Of a stretch of DNA of 10,222 nt, positions 1 through 6,841 are shown piece after piece. The stretch is taken from the NCBI GenBank assembly GCA_031259665.1, contig JAIRLD010000011.1:1-10222 (forward strand), read 5' to 3'. The notes below the pieces were generated by a model. That model saw nothing but the letters and a program-made list of their open reading frames with translations. It searched no databases and was not told the DNA's origin. Each line of letters starts with the position of its first letter. Position 1 is the stretch's first letter. Source of the DNA: Puniceicoccales bacterium (GTDB lineage: Bacteria; Verrucomicrobiota; Verrucomicrobiia; Opitutales; LL51). A program made the translations under genes and the position numbers.

Positions 1-1
1 C

Positions 2-199
2 GGCTCCCTCATCGCACAGAACACGCTCCGAGAAAATATTAAAAATATTATCAAAAATGAAAATAAAAACGCACCGCTCAGCGACGAAAAAATCGCCCAA
101 ATACTCAAAAATGAAGGCATCTGGATTGCGCGACGGACTGTAGCTAAATACCGTACACTCCTTGCCATTTCACCAGCAAATGTGCGGCGATATATGTAA
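2..199 (+). CDS. rpoN: RNA polymerase sigma-54 factor, C-terminal end (partial at left edge)
   Basis: This is the last 65 codons of a gene that begins outside the window. The frame reads GSLIAQNTLREN and ends with TAA at 197-199. Residues 43-51 of the fragment are ARRTVAKYR, a good match to the RpoN box, the signature helix of sigma-54 that contacts the -24 element of its promoters. The preceding stretch (PLSDEKIAQILKNEGIWI) matches the helix before the box in this family ('P.SD..I...L...G..IARRTVAKYR'). Sigma-54 directs RNA polymerase to -24/-12 promoters and needs AAA+ activators. The C-terminus appears intact. I saw no convincing -24/-12 promoter upstream of the other genes here, so its targets are probably elsewhere. 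Confidence 0.93.
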   Translation, partial: GSLIAQNTLRENIKNIIKNENKNAPLSDEKIAQILKNEGIWIARRTVAKYRTLLAISPANVRRYM

Positions 200-264
200 A
201 TTCTAAGGGCTGCGCGCCCTTAGAATCCCCGCCAGGAGGCACCGCCTCCTGGACCTGGTTTTAG

Positions 265-303
265 GCGGATTGATCCAGCGGCTCCGCCGCTGGATCAATC
301 CGC
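265..303. repeat. Perfect 17-bp inverted repeat in the hairpin cluster
   Basis: The arms 265-281 and 287-303 are exact reverse complements around the loop ctccg (282-286). The next hairpin (317-339) has the same ctccg loop and shares the 13-mer gcggctccgccgc (278-290 and 322-334). This suggests the two are related copies with different outer arms. No T-run follows on either strand, so it is not a standard terminator. Confidence 0.85.
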
Positions 304-366
304 AGGACTTATCAGCCCCCCGCGGCTCCGCCGCGGGGGCAGCTAGTTTAAAAAAAGAAAAATTAG

Positions 367-411
367 GTGCCGCGCAAACCCTGCGCAATTTGCGCAGGGT
401 TTGTGCGGCAC
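367..411. repeat. Long inverted repeat flanked by A-rich tracts; possible minus-strand terminator shape
   Basis: The arms 367-386 and 392-411 pair with one G-T wobble around the loop aattt. A-rich tracts lie on both sides (351-362 and 413-424). Read on the minus strand, the hairpin is followed by a T-rich tract, the shape of a rho-independent terminator for leftward transcription. No minus-strand gene lies to its right that would need it, so a terminator role is uncertain. Confidence 0.7.
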
Positions 412-440
412 TAAAAGAAAAAAACAAGTCAAAGAGTCTA

Positions 441-506
441 TTCTTGACCTTGCGGCCCAGACCGGCGCAGTATGCGCCGGTCTGGGCCGCCGAAGGAGGT
501 CAAGGA
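441..506. repeat. Long two-tier hairpin in the cluster
   Basis: The core arms 452-469 and 473-490 are an exact 18-bp inverted repeat with the loop gta. Outer arms 444-450 and 497-503 also pair and extend to 441/506 with one wobble. An alternative pairing joins 448-451 to 493-496 with a 2-nt bulge. The right outer arm overlaps the next palindrome (502-520), so the two folds compete. Confidence 0.75.
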
Positions 507-620
507 GTCACTGACTCCTTGCGAGGTGTGGGGCGGAGCCCCACTGGGCAGCTTCGGCTACGAAAAAAACTTTTATCGCTTTCCTTCTCATACGGAATCG
601 TAAGCTTTTTATCCGTTACC

Positions 621-1940
621 ATGAAGACAATCCTCTTTCAACGGCTACCCGAAGCAGAATTTTACGGCAACTTTCCCGACGATATCAACGGGTTCTGGAA
701 CGATACGCACACACTTCAGTGCGGCGACTGCTTTTTAGCGCTCACCGCCCAACGGGATGGCCACGACTTCCTCCTCGATGCCCAACGGAAAGGCGCCGGC
801 TGCGCCATCGTTAGCCGAATCGATAAAAATTTAGCGCTGCCACAACTGCGCGTCCCTGACGTCTTCGAAGCCGCTAAAATACTCGCTAAAATCCACCGCA
901 AAAACTACACCATCATCGCCATTACGGGTAGCTATGGCAAAACTTCTACGAAAGACATGCTGCAATCGCTGCTCGCTGAAGATGCCTACGCCACACGCGC
1001 AAATCTCAATAACGAACTGGGCGTTACACTTACGCTCAGTCATATGAAATCTCAACGCTTCGGCGTCATCGAGGGCGGTATCGACCACCCCGGCGAAATG
1101 GATCGCATCATCGATTTAGTCGAACCAGAAATCTCTGTTACAATTGGGGTCACATTCACACATGTCTCCAACTTTGCGAACTTCGAGCAGCTTGTCAACG
1201 AAAAATGCAAAATTTTAGAAAATACACTCTCCCGACAAAATATCGGTGTCATTCCGGAAAGCTGTCTCCTATATACTCCCTTCCAACGGCTCGCCCATCG
1301 GTGTATCGTCGTCGGTAAAAAGGAAAATGTTTTGCACTTCCCTCGCTTTACGTATTTCCAATGCATGGGGAAAAATACAATCACTCTGCAGGGGCAATAT
1401 TTTGATCATATCACCTTCAGGCTACCGGAAATGAGTGCCGGACAAAAGGAGAATTTCGCCAAAGCGGCAACGGTAGCGAAAGTTTTGAGGCTCACCGATG
1501 ACGCCATTCGGGAACGTATTTTACAATGGAAACCCGGAAAAATGCGGGGCGAAACGGTTACTTTTCAAGGCCACAGCGTCTATCTCGACTGCTATAATGC
1601 AAACCCGGTAGCCATGATGGATGCGCTACAATTTTTCGATCAGAAATACCCCGGCAATAATACGTACGTCCTCGGTGGGATGCGGGAACTGGGCGAGTTC
1701 TCGGAAAATTACCACGAAAAATTGGCAGAATACTTCCGCGATAAAAAAAATGTAGCCATCTTCGCAATCGGAAAGGAAATGGAAACTTTTTGCCACCGAC
1801 TAAGGGCGATTACCGAAATATCGACAATCTTCCATTGGAAAAAAATAGAACAGGCAAAGGCAATTTTCCTTAGAAAAATTCAGGGAAATATTTTCATTAA
1901 AGGGAGCCAATTCTATCATCTGTGGGAGCTCTTGGAATAA
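621..1940 (+). CDS. murF: UDP-N-acetylmuramoyl-tripeptide--D-alanyl-D-alanine ligase
   Basis: MurF adds D-Ala-D-Ala to UDP-MurNAc-tripeptide with ATP in the cytoplasm, completing the pentapeptide precursor of peptidoglycan. The 439-residue product has the usual family length. In order it shows the Mur-ligase P-loop ITGSYGKTSTK (101-111), NLNNELGVTLTL (128-139), the EGGIDHPGEM motif (151-160), and a lysine-bearing stretch NEKCKIL (193-199) where the family has its carbamylated Lys. It continues with DCYNANP (323-329), which fits MurF rather than MurC/D/E, LGGMRELGEFSE (351-362), and a C-terminal FIKGS (425-429). The frame is open upstream to 270, but that part runs through the palindrome cluster. 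The ATG at 621 begins the typical MurF N-terminal domain, so I chose it. No clear Shine-Dalgarno precedes it. Confidence 0.94.
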   Translation: MKTILFQRLPEAEFYGNFPDDINGFWNDTHTLQCGDCFLALTAQRDGHDFLLDAQRKGAGCAIVSRIDKNLALPQLRVPDVFEAAKILAKIHRKNYTIIAITGSYGKTSTKDMLQSLLAEDAYATRANLNNELGVTLTLSHMKSQRFGVIEGGIDHPGEMDRIIDLVEPEISVTIGVTFTHVSNFANFEQLVNEKCKILENTLSRQNIGVIPESCLLYTPFQRLAHRCIVVGKKENVLHFPRFTYFQCMGKNTITLQGQYFDHITFRLPEMSAGQKENFAKAATVAKVLRLTDDAIRERILQWKPGKMRGETVTFQGHSVYLDCYNANPVAMMDALQFFDQKYPGNNTYVLGGMRELGEFSENYHEKLAEYFRDKKNVAIFAIGKEMETFCHRLRAITEISTIFHWKKIEQAKAIFLRKIQGNIFIKGSQFYHLWELLE

Positions 1941-1985
1941 ACTTAGAGTAGACAGAAAAAAAATAAAAAAAACACAATAAAGATG

Positions 1986-1991
1986 TTGACA
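1986..1991 (+). promoter_or_regulatory. Possible -35 box upstream of the autotransporter gene
   Basis: The 126-bp gap between murF and the autotransporter gene is AT-rich and holds a consensus TTGACA at 1986-1991. No good -10 hexamer lies 16-18 nt downstream. The nearest TATTTA-like sequence, at 2030-2035, is too far from it. The gene must have a signal here if it is not read through from murF, since no terminator is visible after murF. Only weakly supported. Confidence 0.25.
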
Positions 1992-2066
1992 AATCTTCCA
2001 TAAAGAACAAATTGGTTTCTAATAGAGTGTATTTAATTGTGCACTTCTAATTTTGGAAAAAAGGTT

Positions 2067-5000
2067 ATGAAGGAAAAAAGTAAAAGGGTAGGTCTGTTAG
2101 TCAACCGTCACGGTTTGCTAACAGTTTTAGGTTTAAGTTATTCATTTTTGGGAACAAGTGCCTATGGAGCAGCGGCTCCGGCTCCAGCTCCGACGGCTTC
2201 AGCGGCTTTCCCGGATAATTTTGATCTCAACGCGATTGATCAGGATGCTAAATTGACCGCTAACTTAGCCAACGGTGACAACGCACAGGTTTTTGATGGC
2301 GGTGGGATACCGTCAGCTCCGGGACAGGTAGCTAATCTTTTACTGGCAGCGGAACTGGCACAGGATCGAATCAAAATCACTGGAACACCTAATGTTGGCA
2401 ATACAGTCCAAGTGATTTTCGACGAAACTCACAAACCGGCAGGTGATCATCTCTGGGGCGATCGTATCGCGGATACAATCCCGGATGAAATTCGCAACAG
2501 TTTTACGCAAAAGCTGCCTGATGACGACACCCTTGGGGCCTTCTTAAGCGGTACCATTCATGGAGCATACTTTAATTTGTCCAGCGTTTTGAATGTAGGT
2601 GCCGCTAAAAAGCAGGCCTTTGCAATCGTAGCAGCCCTCGAAGAGGCAAAGGGAAACCTCGGGGGGGCAACACCCGCGCAAACAGGCTCCTATGATGCCC
2701 TTATAGACATCTTCCAAGTCATAGGGCAAAATCATCCCGATGAGGGAATTCGGGCGGATACCGCAACTCTATCTAATTTGTGGGATGCGTGGGGCAACCT
2801 TGTCAACGCAGCGAAAACTAAGCCCAACACCATCATTGCAGACAACGATGGAAACATTGCAAGCGTTGCCGCAGACAAGGAAGGAGGTGGCGCTCTCGCC
2901 CATTTCGTTAATCAGGCTAATGGTACTAATAATGCAACTCATACGGAGCTCCATGCGGCCATAGGAGCGGCCGATACCATTCTCCAGGATATAGTGAGTA
3001 ATCCGAATGTGGATAGCCATCAGGGCGTTAAAGCCTCTTTGATCGCAGCTAATAGACTGAATGAGTGTCAAACTGAGGTCGCTAGGCAGCTGGTTGAACA
3101 CGCAGACGTCGACGATTTCCCAAAAACTCTCGAGGGAGTGCTTGCTTACATTCGTACAGCCGACGACAAGATTAAAGAGGCTTTGAACTTATTAGATAGT
3201 GAGGGCATACCTCTGGATAATAACACAGTTCTTGGAGATACAATATTCGGCCATATTGCTACGCTTCGGGGAAACAATGTCCACCAAGTTGCTTTGGATC
3301 AACTCAGAGAAGAAGGAGTCCCTGACGCACCCTTTGCGATTGCCCCAGTAGCAGCAGCGAATGAGGTACCTCCTCGCACCTTTGTGTTGCAACTTACACA
3401 AAATAATCTTTCAGCATCTCTCGATTTAATGAACTCTGCTGGTAGTTCCAAGAGCATATTGATTGATGCCACGAATATACGAGAAAACGAAAATGTTGCT
3501 ATCGTCTTTGACGCCAGCAATCAGGGTAATCATCAATTGGTATGCCTAACGGATATCATCTATAATAAACTCACAAAAAATTCCAATTTATTGCTAGTTA
3601 ATAAAATAAATGAAAATGTAAAGATAAACTGTATTCGAAATATTAATATTGATAATGATTTTACTTATCTGTCGTTGGATACCCACAATTTTTTAACAGC
3701 CCAAATTGCGACACAAAATGCAGAGTTTGGGTTTGTATGTATGGGCAACGGATATTTAAAAAAATTAATTCTCGGAGCGTCTGAATCGGATAAAGTGAAA
3801 ATAGTGGTTAATGATACTTTAGAGGAATCTTCATTGAATGAATTTAATGGAAATTATACAATCGTGAATGGATCATTACGGCTCAAGGAAGGTATTCAGG
3901 TTCTTAAGAACTCTAAGCTAAAATATCAAGAATTTTTCAGAGATAGTGGTGGCGAACTTAATGCCGAATGTGGTCACTTGTTTACTGGTGGCGATATTAC
4001 CATTCCGAAGGGTACAACATTGACCCTGGCTTTAAAAAGTATTTCTCCATTGGACATAGATGACCAACTGGTATTTAACGGCACCGGTGCAGGAAAAGTG
4101 GGCGTATTGCAAGTCAAAGGAACTTTGGCCTTTGATAAAGTTCTTGGCTTTTATGGTGATGTCAAGACCAAAGATAGTTCCAATGTGTCTTTTAAGATTG
4201 CAAATGGCGGAGATAGTTCCTTCCACAATTATATCGTACTTGAGGGAGGTACGAAAGATCAACCATGCGAGATAAAACTTAACGGATGCACTGTAGCGCT
4301 TGCGGATGAGGATACAGACGCCAAACGCGTATTAGAGAAAGTTAATACGCAAGACAGTTCTCAACTCATCCTCGTCACAGCGGGAAGCTTTGCAAAAATC
4401 ACCGGCTCCGATGATGGTGCCGAAGGGATTTTAAGGCTCGATCTTCACGGCGATCATGCCAGCAAAGTAGCCTTAATTCGACTCGAAGATGGTGCCGCCA
4501 TAACCTTAGATCCCGTCACCATCGCAGCCGGGGATTGCAATGCAATCGTTGCAGGTAGAGATGGCGCAGTTCGTTTCCTGGATACCGATGCCGTTACTTT
4601 GAACGGTAATATTATTGCAGAGGCTGGCCTAACGTTCGTCTTTGCGTTGACTGATCGTGCCCCAAAAGCTAACCCGGTGTTCAGGTGGCAGGGAGGAACT
4701 TTGGATATTCCAGAAAACACAAAGGTCGGTTTTGCCTTTGACTTGGCGGAAATTGATCTCGCCGGACTCGGAAGAAAACAAATGCAGGCGTTTTTGGAGA
4801 CGTACAAAACAGAAAATCCTCAATTGCAGTTTATCGACCTTGAAGACAATCCCAACGGAGATGATATTGCGGGTGCGCTATCAACTGAAATTACTGGACT
4901 CATTAACGGTGTAACATTGGCACGAGACGGTGGTAGCCTGGTACTGAATTTCGCAAATGCAAATATGCCCAGTTTTGGAAGATTGCTCGGCGGCGCTGCT

Positions 5001-6158
5001 CAGTACCTTTCAAATGACTTCGCTAAATTAGTGGAAAATGCTTACGAAAATGGTGTTAGAACCGAAATCGAAAGAGGTATTTTTAGCTATTTAGAAACCA
5101 ATCACAGCGACATCCTTCCCGCATTCTCTAAAACCACAACCGAAGAAAAAAATCGCATGACGTTGACTCTCATCAATAGTGTACGCGAAACCGTCTACTC
5201 TAAATTGGGAGGAGAATTCTTCGGCGATAAACACTACAATGTTTGGGTCTCTGGCTTCGGTGACGCTACCAGAAACGGTTCCACAAGTTCCTATAAGATG
5301 AACTGTGATATCTTTGGCTTCACAGCCGGTATCGATTGGCGCGTCAATAATAACTTGCTCATTGGCGTACTCGGCGGATACGGTAAAGCAAAGGCTAAAT
5401 ATAAAGGTGAGATACACCTGAGTAATGAGGATGGTGGCGGCAAATGTAACCTCGAATCCTACTTCGGCGGCATTTATGGTATGTGGGATGAGTTCGTGGA
5501 AGACATTTGTGTTAAATTCTCCCTCATGGCCGGCCATGGAAAATATAACGATGGGTACGCCTTGCCTCTCCTTGACGGACTCCATGTCTCATCCATCAGC
5601 ACTTCCCATAAAGGACATTGGCTCAGTGGCAATATCGATTGTACCTATAAACATTGGAATCTCTACGGCTTCAATGTCGGCCCATGGGTATCGCTGTCTG
5701 CCGCAACAATTCACCAAAAATCCAATACCGATCGACTCGAAAGAAATGCTCGAGATGCCCCAGCTGACGGCTTGCATTTCGAACGTAAAGTCTCAGCAGC
5801 AGATCGCCGCTCCATCGAAACAACAGTCGGTGTAGCCGCAGATTACGATTTCTCGTCGGGCATTTTAGAATTGGCTATGGGCTACAAACATGAGTTTCGT
5901 AAACAGAAGAAGGGTAAAGTATCCCTCTATGAAACATATAACGATGGCACCTATAAAATAGCCGCCCATGGTGACGCCCCTGCTGAATTTTTCGAATTCG
6001 ATCCTTTCAATGTGAGCACAGGCAAGGATTCTTTTGTGGCAAGGGCTTCCTGGAATATGCAGTTCGGTAACTTCGGATTGTCCCTCGGCGGCCATACCCA
6101 ACTTGGTGACCACTTCAAAGATATTGCAGGCTCCATTACAGCCTCCTACTCCTTCTAA
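2067..6158 (+). CDS. Large autotransporter (type Va secretion) with N-terminal helical region
   Basis: The product of 1363 residues has three parts. Residues 1 to about 35 are a signal peptide: a basic KEKSKR start, hydrophobic LLTVLGLSYSFLG, and probable cleavage near SAYGA. The passenger follows. Its first part (about 50-430) looks mainly helical, rich in Ala, Asn and Leu. From about 435 to 960 it becomes beta-rich with short repeating strands typical of a beta-solenoid. A helical linker (about 971-1010, GRLLGGAAQYLSNDF) leads into a C-terminal beta-barrel (about 1056-1363) with VWVSGFG, FTAGIDWRVNNNLLIGVLGGYG and a final aromatic residue in ITASYSF. This matches the autotransporter beta-domain, which inserts in the outer membrane and exports the passenger. 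I recognise no catalytic motif in the passenger, so adhesion or surface display is inferred. The ATG at 2067 gives a clean signal peptide. An in-frame TTG at 2037 would add ten residues ahead of it. AAGG at 2061-2064 is very close to the ATG. Confidence 0.88.
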   Translation: MKEKSKRVGLLVNRHGLLTVLGLSYSFLGTSAYGAAAPAPAPTASAAFPDNFDLNAIDQDAKLTANLANGDNAQVFDGGGIPSAPGQVANLLLAAELAQDRIKITGTPNVGNTVQVIFDETHKPAGDHLWGDRIADTIPDEIRNSFTQKLPDDDTLGAFLSGTIHGAYFNLSSVLNVGAAKKQAFAIVAALEEAKGNLGGATPAQTGSYDALIDIFQVIGQNHPDEGIRADTATLSNLWDAWGNLVNAAKTKPNTIIADNDGNIASVAADKEGGGALAHFVNQANGTNNATHTELHAAIGAADTILQDIVSNPNVDSHQGVKASLIAANRLNECQTEVARQLVEHADVDDFPKTLEGVLAYIRTADDKIKEALNLLDSEGIPLDNNTVLGDTIFGHIATLRGNNVHQVALDQLREEGVPDAPFAIAPVAAANEVPPRTFVLQLTQNNLSASLDLMNSAGSSKSILIDATNIRENENVAIVFDASNQGNHQLVCLTDIIYNKLTKNSNLLLVNKINENVKINCIRNINIDNDFTYLSLDTHNFLTAQIATQNAEFGFVCMGNGYLKKLILGASESDKVKIVVNDTLEESSLNEFNGNYTIVNGSLRLKEGIQVLKNSKLKYQEFFRDSGGELNAECGHLFTGGDITIPKGTTLTLALKSISPLDIDDQLVFNGTGAGKVGVLQVKGTLAFDKVLGFYGDVKTKDSSNVSFKIANGGDSSFHNYIVLEGGTKDQPCEIKLNGCTVALADEDTDAKRVLEKVNTQDSSQLILVTAGSFAKITGSDDGAEGILRLDLHGDHASKVALIRLEDGAAITLDPVTIAAGDCNAIVAGRDGAVRFLDTDAVTLNGNIIAEAGLTFVFALTDRAPKANPVFRWQGGTLDIPENTKVGFAFDLAEIDLAGLGRKQMQAFLETYKTENPQLQFIDLEDNPNGDDIAGALSTEITGLINGVTLARDGGSLVLNFANANMPSFGRLLGGAAQYLSNDFAKLVENAYENGVRTEIERGIFSYLETNHSDILPAFSKTTTEEKNRMTLTLINSVRETVYSKLGGEFFGDKHYNVWVSGFGDATRNGSTSSYKMNCDIFGFTAGIDWRVNNNLLIGVLGGYGKAKAKYKGEIHLSNEDGGGKCNLESYFGGIYGMWDEFVEDICVKFSLMAGHGKYNDGYALPLLDGLHVSSISTSHKGHWLSGNIDCTYKHWNLYGFNVGPWVSLSAATIHQKSNTDRLERNARDAPADGLHFERKVSAADRRSIETTVGVAADYDFSSGILELAMGYKHEFRKQKKGKVSLYETYNDGTYKIAAHGDAPAEFFEFDPFNVSTGKDSFVARASWNMQFGNFGLSLGGHTQLGDHFKDIAGSITASYSF

Positions 6159-6180
6159 TCGCTATATAAAATAAACATAG

Positions 6181-6205
6181 AAAGGCGGAGCAATCCGCCT
6201 TTTTT
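6181..6205 (+). terminator. Rho-independent terminator of the autotransporter gene
   Basis: A 9-bp stem (6181-6189 with 6194-6202) closes on a GCAA tetraloop of the GNRA class and runs into T residues at 6200-6205. It begins 22 nt after the autotransporter stop codon, so it should end that transcript and separate it from acpS. Confidence 0.92.
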
Positions 6206-6206
6206 A

Positions 6207-6236
6207 TTGCAGTAAATCCCTAAAAAAAATTACTAT
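6207..6236 (+). promoter_or_regulatory. acpS: Weak promoter candidate for acpS
   Basis: Because a terminator lies just upstream, acpS needs its own promoter. The best candidate is TTGCAG (6207-6212) and TACTAT (6231-6236) with an 18-nt spacer; both match consensus poorly. The -10 ends 10 nt before the ATG, so the transcript would be leaderless or nearly so, which agrees with the lack of a Shine-Dalgarno. Confidence 0.27.
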
Positions 6237-6246
6237 CCCCTTTGAT

Positions 6247-6633
6247 ATGAATTCTATCCTCTCCATCGGCCACGATATCGTCGAAATTAACCGCATCCAA
6301 TCCGCTTACCAAAAATATGGCGACAAATTTCTACGAAAAATCTACGCCCCTAACGAAATCAATTACTGCTTCTCTAAAAAAAATCCATTCCCATCCCTAG
6401 CATCGTGCTTCGCCGCTAAAGAAGCCGTCTCCAAAGCATTCCATTGCGGAGTCGGTCCACAATTCCATTGGAAAAGTGCCACCGTTCATCACCAAATTAA
6501 CGGTCGCCCCCTCATCCTCCTAGACCCCCTCGCACAAAATCTGCTGCAACAATTCAATGGCTCCGAAATTCTCATCACCTTAACCCATACCCAATCCCTC
6601 GCCTCCGCTATCGCATTGCTCGTCAACCGGTAA
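6247..6633 (+). CDS. acpS: Holo-[acyl-carrier-protein] synthase
   Basis: AcpS moves 4'-phosphopantetheine from coenzyme A to a conserved serine of apo-acyl carrier protein, switching on fatty-acid synthesis in the cytoplasm. The 128 residues match the normal size of the trimeric AcpS family. The N-terminus SIGHDIVEINRI (6-17) carries the Mg-binding Asp10. FAAKEAVSKAF (55-65) carries the second metal ligand, Glu59, and the conserved Lys. LITLTHTQSLASAIAL (near 109-124) corresponds to the C-terminal 'SISHT..YA.A' strand. The gene stands alone between a terminator and a convergent gene. No Shine-Dalgarno is visible; the sequence before the ATG is pyrimidine-rich. Confidence 0.93.
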   Translation: MNSILSIGHDIVEINRIQSAYQKYGDKFLRKIYAPNEINYCFSKKNPFPSLASCFAAKEAVSKAFHCGVGPQFHWKSATVHHQINGRPLILLDPLAQNLLQQFNGSEILITLTHTQSLASAIALLVNR

Positions 6634-6675
6634 AGTTAACCCAACGGCAACTTTCACCCACTGGTCTGAAACAAT

Positions 6676-6684
6676 TGGTATAAT
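6676..6684 (+). promoter_or_regulatory. Extended -10 promoter sequence reading into the cloverleaf palindrome
   Basis: TGGTATAAT at 6676-6684 is a perfect extended -10 element (TGn followed by TATAAT). There is no good -35, which extended -10 promoters often do without. Transcription would start near 6691 and read rightward through the palindrome at 6709-6786. No gene on this strand follows before hemW, so a short structured RNA is possible. An imperfect hairpin (6686-6690 with 6703-6707) overlaps the predicted start. Confidence 0.4.
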
Positions 6685-6708
6685 CGCTTCCTGCCCGCGG
6701 GAGAAGCT

Positions 6709-6786
6709 TTTGTGCACCCGTGGAGGCTTCGCCTCCTAACCTTTTTTCAAAAGGTTTTGCGGTTCCACCGCAAACGGGTGCACAAA
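6709..6786. repeat. Composite palindrome with four-way (cloverleaf) folding potential
   Basis: A perfect 13-bp outer stem (6709-6721 with 6774-6786) encloses three back-to-back perfect hairpins: 6722-6727/6731-6736 with loop ttc, 6738-6745/6749-6756 with loop ttc, and 6757-6763/6767-6773 with loop tcc. Only T6737 and the three 3-nt loops would be unpaired out of 78 nt. The first inner hairpin has the same ggaggc...gcctcc arms as the hairpin at 232-252 in the cluster near rpoN. It lies between the convergent 3' ends of acpS and the lipoprotein gene. Neither side carries a T-run, so it is not a classical terminator. It is not a tRNA: the loops are 3 nt and no T-loop or anticodon loop exists. 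Confidence 0.88.
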
Positions 6787-6841
6787 CAACCGCCTCAAGT
6801 ACACCTCAAAAGCCCCCAAAATCTTCTTGTCTCGAATACCC

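Larger units (their letters stand above)
200..544. repeat. Array of consecutive GC-rich inverted repeats (hairpin cluster)
   Basis: The stretch between rpoN and murF is almost entirely inverted repeats. Stems (left arm / right arm) are 200-210/216-226, 232-240/244-252, 265-281/287-303, 317-325/331-339, 367-386/392-411, 452-469/473-490 (extended by 444-450/497-503), 502-510/512-520 and 528-534/538-544. Most are perfect and loops are 1-5 nt. Short linkers separate the first four, and A-rich linkers surround the fifth. The 9-mer ggctccgcc occurs at 280-288 and 324-332, and inverted at 532-540. An 11-mer, gtcaaagagtc at 428-438, recurs with one change at 499-509. A reading frame stays open across this region in frame with murF, but its composition is that of the palindromes, so I do not call it coding. 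It may be a REP/MITE-like palindromic element cluster; no transposase is present here. Confidence 0.85.

Noticed and set aside
200..226. Terminator of rpoN
   Set aside because: The 11-bp stem right after the stop is followed by tcccc, with no T-run; possible but not a standard rho-independent terminator.
203..427. Minus-strand ORF of 74 codons over the hairpin cluster
   Set aside because: The codons simply reflect inverted repeats; no start signal or protein-like pattern.
200..544. CRISPR array
   Set aside because: There are no equal direct repeats with regular spacers; the repeats are inverted and differ from one another.
1941..2066. Sigma-54 (-24/-12) promoter for the autotransporter
   Set aside because: No GG-N10-GC core with the expected spacing is present in this AT-rich gap.
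6709..6786. tRNA gene
   Set aside because: The length and cloverleaf outline invite it, but all loops are 3 nt, there is no anticodon loop, no T-loop motif and no acceptor end.
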